From the NCBI GenBank assembly GCA_015654725.1, contig JAATGI010000455.1:1-8127 (forward strand): a stretch of DNA of 8,127 nucleotides. Direction: 5' to 3'. A program made the translations under genes and the position numbers. Under the pieces are notes generated by a model. It saw only the letters and a program-made list of their open reading frames with translations. It was not told the origin of the DNA and searched no databases. Numbering within the stretch: the first letter of the stretch is position 1; each line of letters opens with the position of its first letter. Shown piece after piece: positions 5,905 to 8,127 of the stretch. The DNA comes from Rhodospirillales bacterium (GTDB taxonomy: Bacteria; Pseudomonadota; Alphaproteobacteria; ATCC43930; CGMCC-115725).

Positions 5905-6914
5905 CCGTGCGCGTGGCGATCAACGGTTTCGGCCGCATCGGGCGGCTGGTGTTGCGCGCGGCCCACGAGGCGAAGCGCGACGATGTGCAGGTGGTCGCGA
6001 TCAACGATTTGGGCTCGGTCGCGGCCAACGCGCATCTCCTGCGCTATGACAGCGTCCATGGAAAATTCCCCGGCACGGTCAAGACCGGCGAGAATTCGCT
6101 CGATCTCGGCCACGGCGCGATTCGCGTGCTGGCGGAGCGCGATCCGGCCAAGCTGCCCTGGAAGGAACTCAAGGTCGATGTCGCGCTCGAGTGCACCGGG
6201 CTTTTCACCAAGCGCGAGGCCGCGGCCAAGCATCTCGAGGCCGGCGCCAAGCGCGTCATCGTCTCCGCGCCCGCGGACGGCGTCGATTTCACGCTGGTGA
6301 TGGGCGTCAACAGCGACCAGTTGAAGCCGTCGCATGCCGTGATTTCGAACGGCTCCTGCACGACCAATTGCCTCGCGCCCGTCGCTTATGTGCTGAACGA
6401 AGGCGTCGGCATCGAGCATGGCTTTATGACCACGATCCATTCCTATACCGGCGATCAAAGCACCGTGGACACGCTTCATCCAGACTTGCGGCGCGCGCGG
6501 GCCGCGGCCTTGGCCATGATCCCGACCTCGACCGGGGCCGCGCGGGCTTTGGGCCTGGTGCTGCCGGCGCTGCAAGGCAGGCTTGACGGCACCTCGATCC
6601 GCGTGCCGACGGCCGATGTCTCGCTGATCGATTTCGCCTTCACGGCCGCCCGCGACACCGACAAGGACGCGATCAACCGGCTGATGACCGAGGCGGCGAG
6701 CGCGGCGCGCTTCAAGGGCATCCTTGCCGTCAATAGCGAGCCGCTGGTCTCGGTCGATTTCACCCACGATCCGCACAGCGCGATTTTCGACACGACTCAG
6801 ACCGTGGTGCTGGGCAAGCGCTTCGCGCGCGTTCTGGCCTGGTACGATAATGAATGGGGCTTCTCCAACCGCATGGTCGAGGCGGCGGCGCTCGTGGGCA
6901 AGTTGGCTGCGTAG
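5901..6914 (+). CDS. gap: Glyceraldehyde-3-phosphate dehydrogenase
   Basis: Type I phosphorylating GAPDH interconverts glyceraldehyde-3-phosphate and 1,3-bisphosphoglycerate with NAD(P) as a cytoplasmic tetramer. Of 337 residues, the N-terminus holds the Rossmann motif INGFGRIGR (8-16), and D36 in IND sits where NAD-preferring enzymes carry the ribose-binding Asp. The active site is SNGSCTTNC with catalytic C153, and H180 lies in TIHSYTGDQ. The S-loop stretch MIPTSTGAARA (206-216) and the C-terminal WYDNEWGFSNRM (314-325) are intact. SNGSC replaces the commoner SNASC, and RVPTADVS replaces the usual RVPTPxVS; both changes look mild. The gene overlaps tkt by ATGA. Whether it serves glycolysis, gluconeogenesis or CO2 fixation cannot be decided here. 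Confidence 0.96.
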   Translation: MTVRVAINGFGRIGRLVLRAAHEAKRDDVQVVAINDLGSVAANAHLLRYDSVHGKFPGTVKTGENSLDLGHGAIRVLAERDPAKLPWKELKVDVALECTGLFTKREAAAKHLEAGAKRVIVSAPADGVDFTLVMGVNSDQLKPSHAVISNGSCTTNCLAPVAYVLNEGVGIEHGFMTTIHSYTGDQSTVDTLHPDLRRARAAALAMIPTSTGAARALGLVLPALQGRLDGTSIRVPTADVSLIDFAFTAARDTDKDAINRLMTEAASAARFKGILAVNSEPLVSVDFTHDPHSAIFDTTQTVVLGKRFARVLAWYDNEWGFSNRMVEAAALVGKLAA

Positions 6915-6917
6915 CGT

Positions 6918-7325
6918 TTGCGCGACAAACGCATCATCGTCTATTCGCCGGCACAGGCGAGGACAGCGATTGATGTCGCCGCTTCCCTGGGACTTCCCGT
7001 CATGCTGATGAGCGCGCGCGGCATGGCGAGTTTCATGGGTCCGCTCTGGTTCAAGGCGTTGATCGATGAAGCACGGGCAGGGACAAGCGCCGAGGTGACG
7101 TCGGTGCTCGACTGCGCCGACGAGCCGGGCACGGTGCTGGCGGCGTTGCGCTGCGGCTTCAAGCTTGTTGGTTTCACCGGCCCGGAAGATACGCGCAAGC
7201 GGCTCGACGATATCGCCGGCCAGATCGGCGCATCGGTCGAGGGCGATGCCGTCTTCGGCAAGCTCGATCTTTTGGACCAGCGTGATGCGCCCGCCGCGTG
7301 CCGCGCCTTTCTGGCTCCGGATTGA
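6918..7325 (+). CDS. Uncharacterised 135-residue protein between gap and the aldolase
   Basis: I do not recognise a named family. The protein starts with a beta-strand-like RIIVYSP, followed by an Ala-rich helix (AQARTAIDVAASLG), a strand (PVMLMSA), then LDCADEPGTVLAALRCG (64-80) and KLVGFTG (82-88), and ends with AACRAFLAPD. The pattern suggests an alternating alpha/beta domain. There is no signal peptide, membrane segment or metal motif. The start is TTG 6918, one codon after the gap TAG and in the same frame as gap, so translation probably depends on reinitiation by ribosomes finishing gap; no Shine-Dalgarno is evident. A later ATG (7002) would remove the first strand and helix. The position inside the operon suggests a role linked to triose or sugar phosphate metabolism, but that is guilt by association. 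Confidence 0.75.
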   Translation: MRDKRIIVYSPAQARTAIDVAASLGLPVMLMSARGMASFMGPLWFKALIDEARAGTSAEVTSVLDCADEPGTVLAALRCGFKLVGFTGPEDTRKRLDDIAGQIGASVEGDAVFGKLDLLDQRDAPAACRAFLAPD

Positions 7326-7350
7326 GGCACGCCCGCCGCTCTGCTATATC
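7322..7350 (+). promoter_or_regulatory. Possible internal promoter before the aldolase
   Basis: TTGAGG (7322-7327) and TATATC (7345-7350) are 17 bases apart, four of six matches each. The -35 is the same hexamer as in the tRNA promoter and overlaps the stop codon of the preceding gene. The predicted start, about 7357, would place GGAGG at the extreme 5' end of the message. Confidence 0.35.
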
Positions 7351-7369
7351 CGCGTTGGAGGTTCGCCGC

Positions 7370-8127
<758 letters not shown>

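Noticed and set aside
5757..6776. Minus-strand frame of 339 codons across the tkt-gap junction
   Set aside because: It is antisense to the conserved GAPDH active site and Rossmann motifs.

Overview
The window is GC-rich with strong codon bias. All protein genes are on the + strand, and the only minus-strand gene is a tRNA. The gap protein style (SYTGDQ, MIPTSTGAARA), the tkt-gap-aldolase gene order and a GC-rich palindromic repeat point to an alphaproteobacterium, probably Rhodospirillales-like. That assignment is inference from gene order and protein style, not from a database search.

Left block (227-3400): three genes for two different Rieske non-heme iron aromatic oxygenases. The first is a single-subunit phthalate 4,5-dioxygenase-type alpha protein. 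The second is an alpha/beta pair of the terephthalate/anthranilate dioxygenase (TphA2A3 / AndAcAd) group, with a single base between the alpha stop and the beta start. No reductase, ferredoxin, cis-diol dehydrogenase, ring-cleavage enzyme, transporter or regulator is present, so the oxygenases must take electrons from proteins encoded elsewhere. The 226 bases before the first gene carry T-tracts and no gene that I can support.

Middle (3401-3829): mostly non-coding. It holds tRNA-Gln(TTG) on the minus strand with an encoded CCA, a good sigma70-like promoter for that tRNA, and two adjacent palindromes that look like an interspersed repeat. A promoter with a perfect TATAAT then starts the right-hand operon.

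Right block (3856-8127): a central carbon operon made of transketolase (tkt), glyceraldehyde-3-phosphate dehydrogenase (gap, overlapping tkt by ATGA), an unrecognised 135-residue protein directly behind gap in the same frame, and a class I DhnA/FbaB-type fructose-bisphosphate aldolase cut by the window edge. These enzymes link the non-oxidative pentose phosphate (or Calvin) pathway to lower glycolysis. Phosphoglycerate kinase, a frequent neighbour in such operons, is absent between gap and the aldolase.

I found no CRISPR array, transposase, phage gene or clearly new multi-gene system. The points most worth following are the catabolic block lying on the 3' side of a tRNA gene, the near-leaderless start of tkt with a coupled 5-codon ORF, the uncharacterised protein in the pgk position, and the palindromic repeat.
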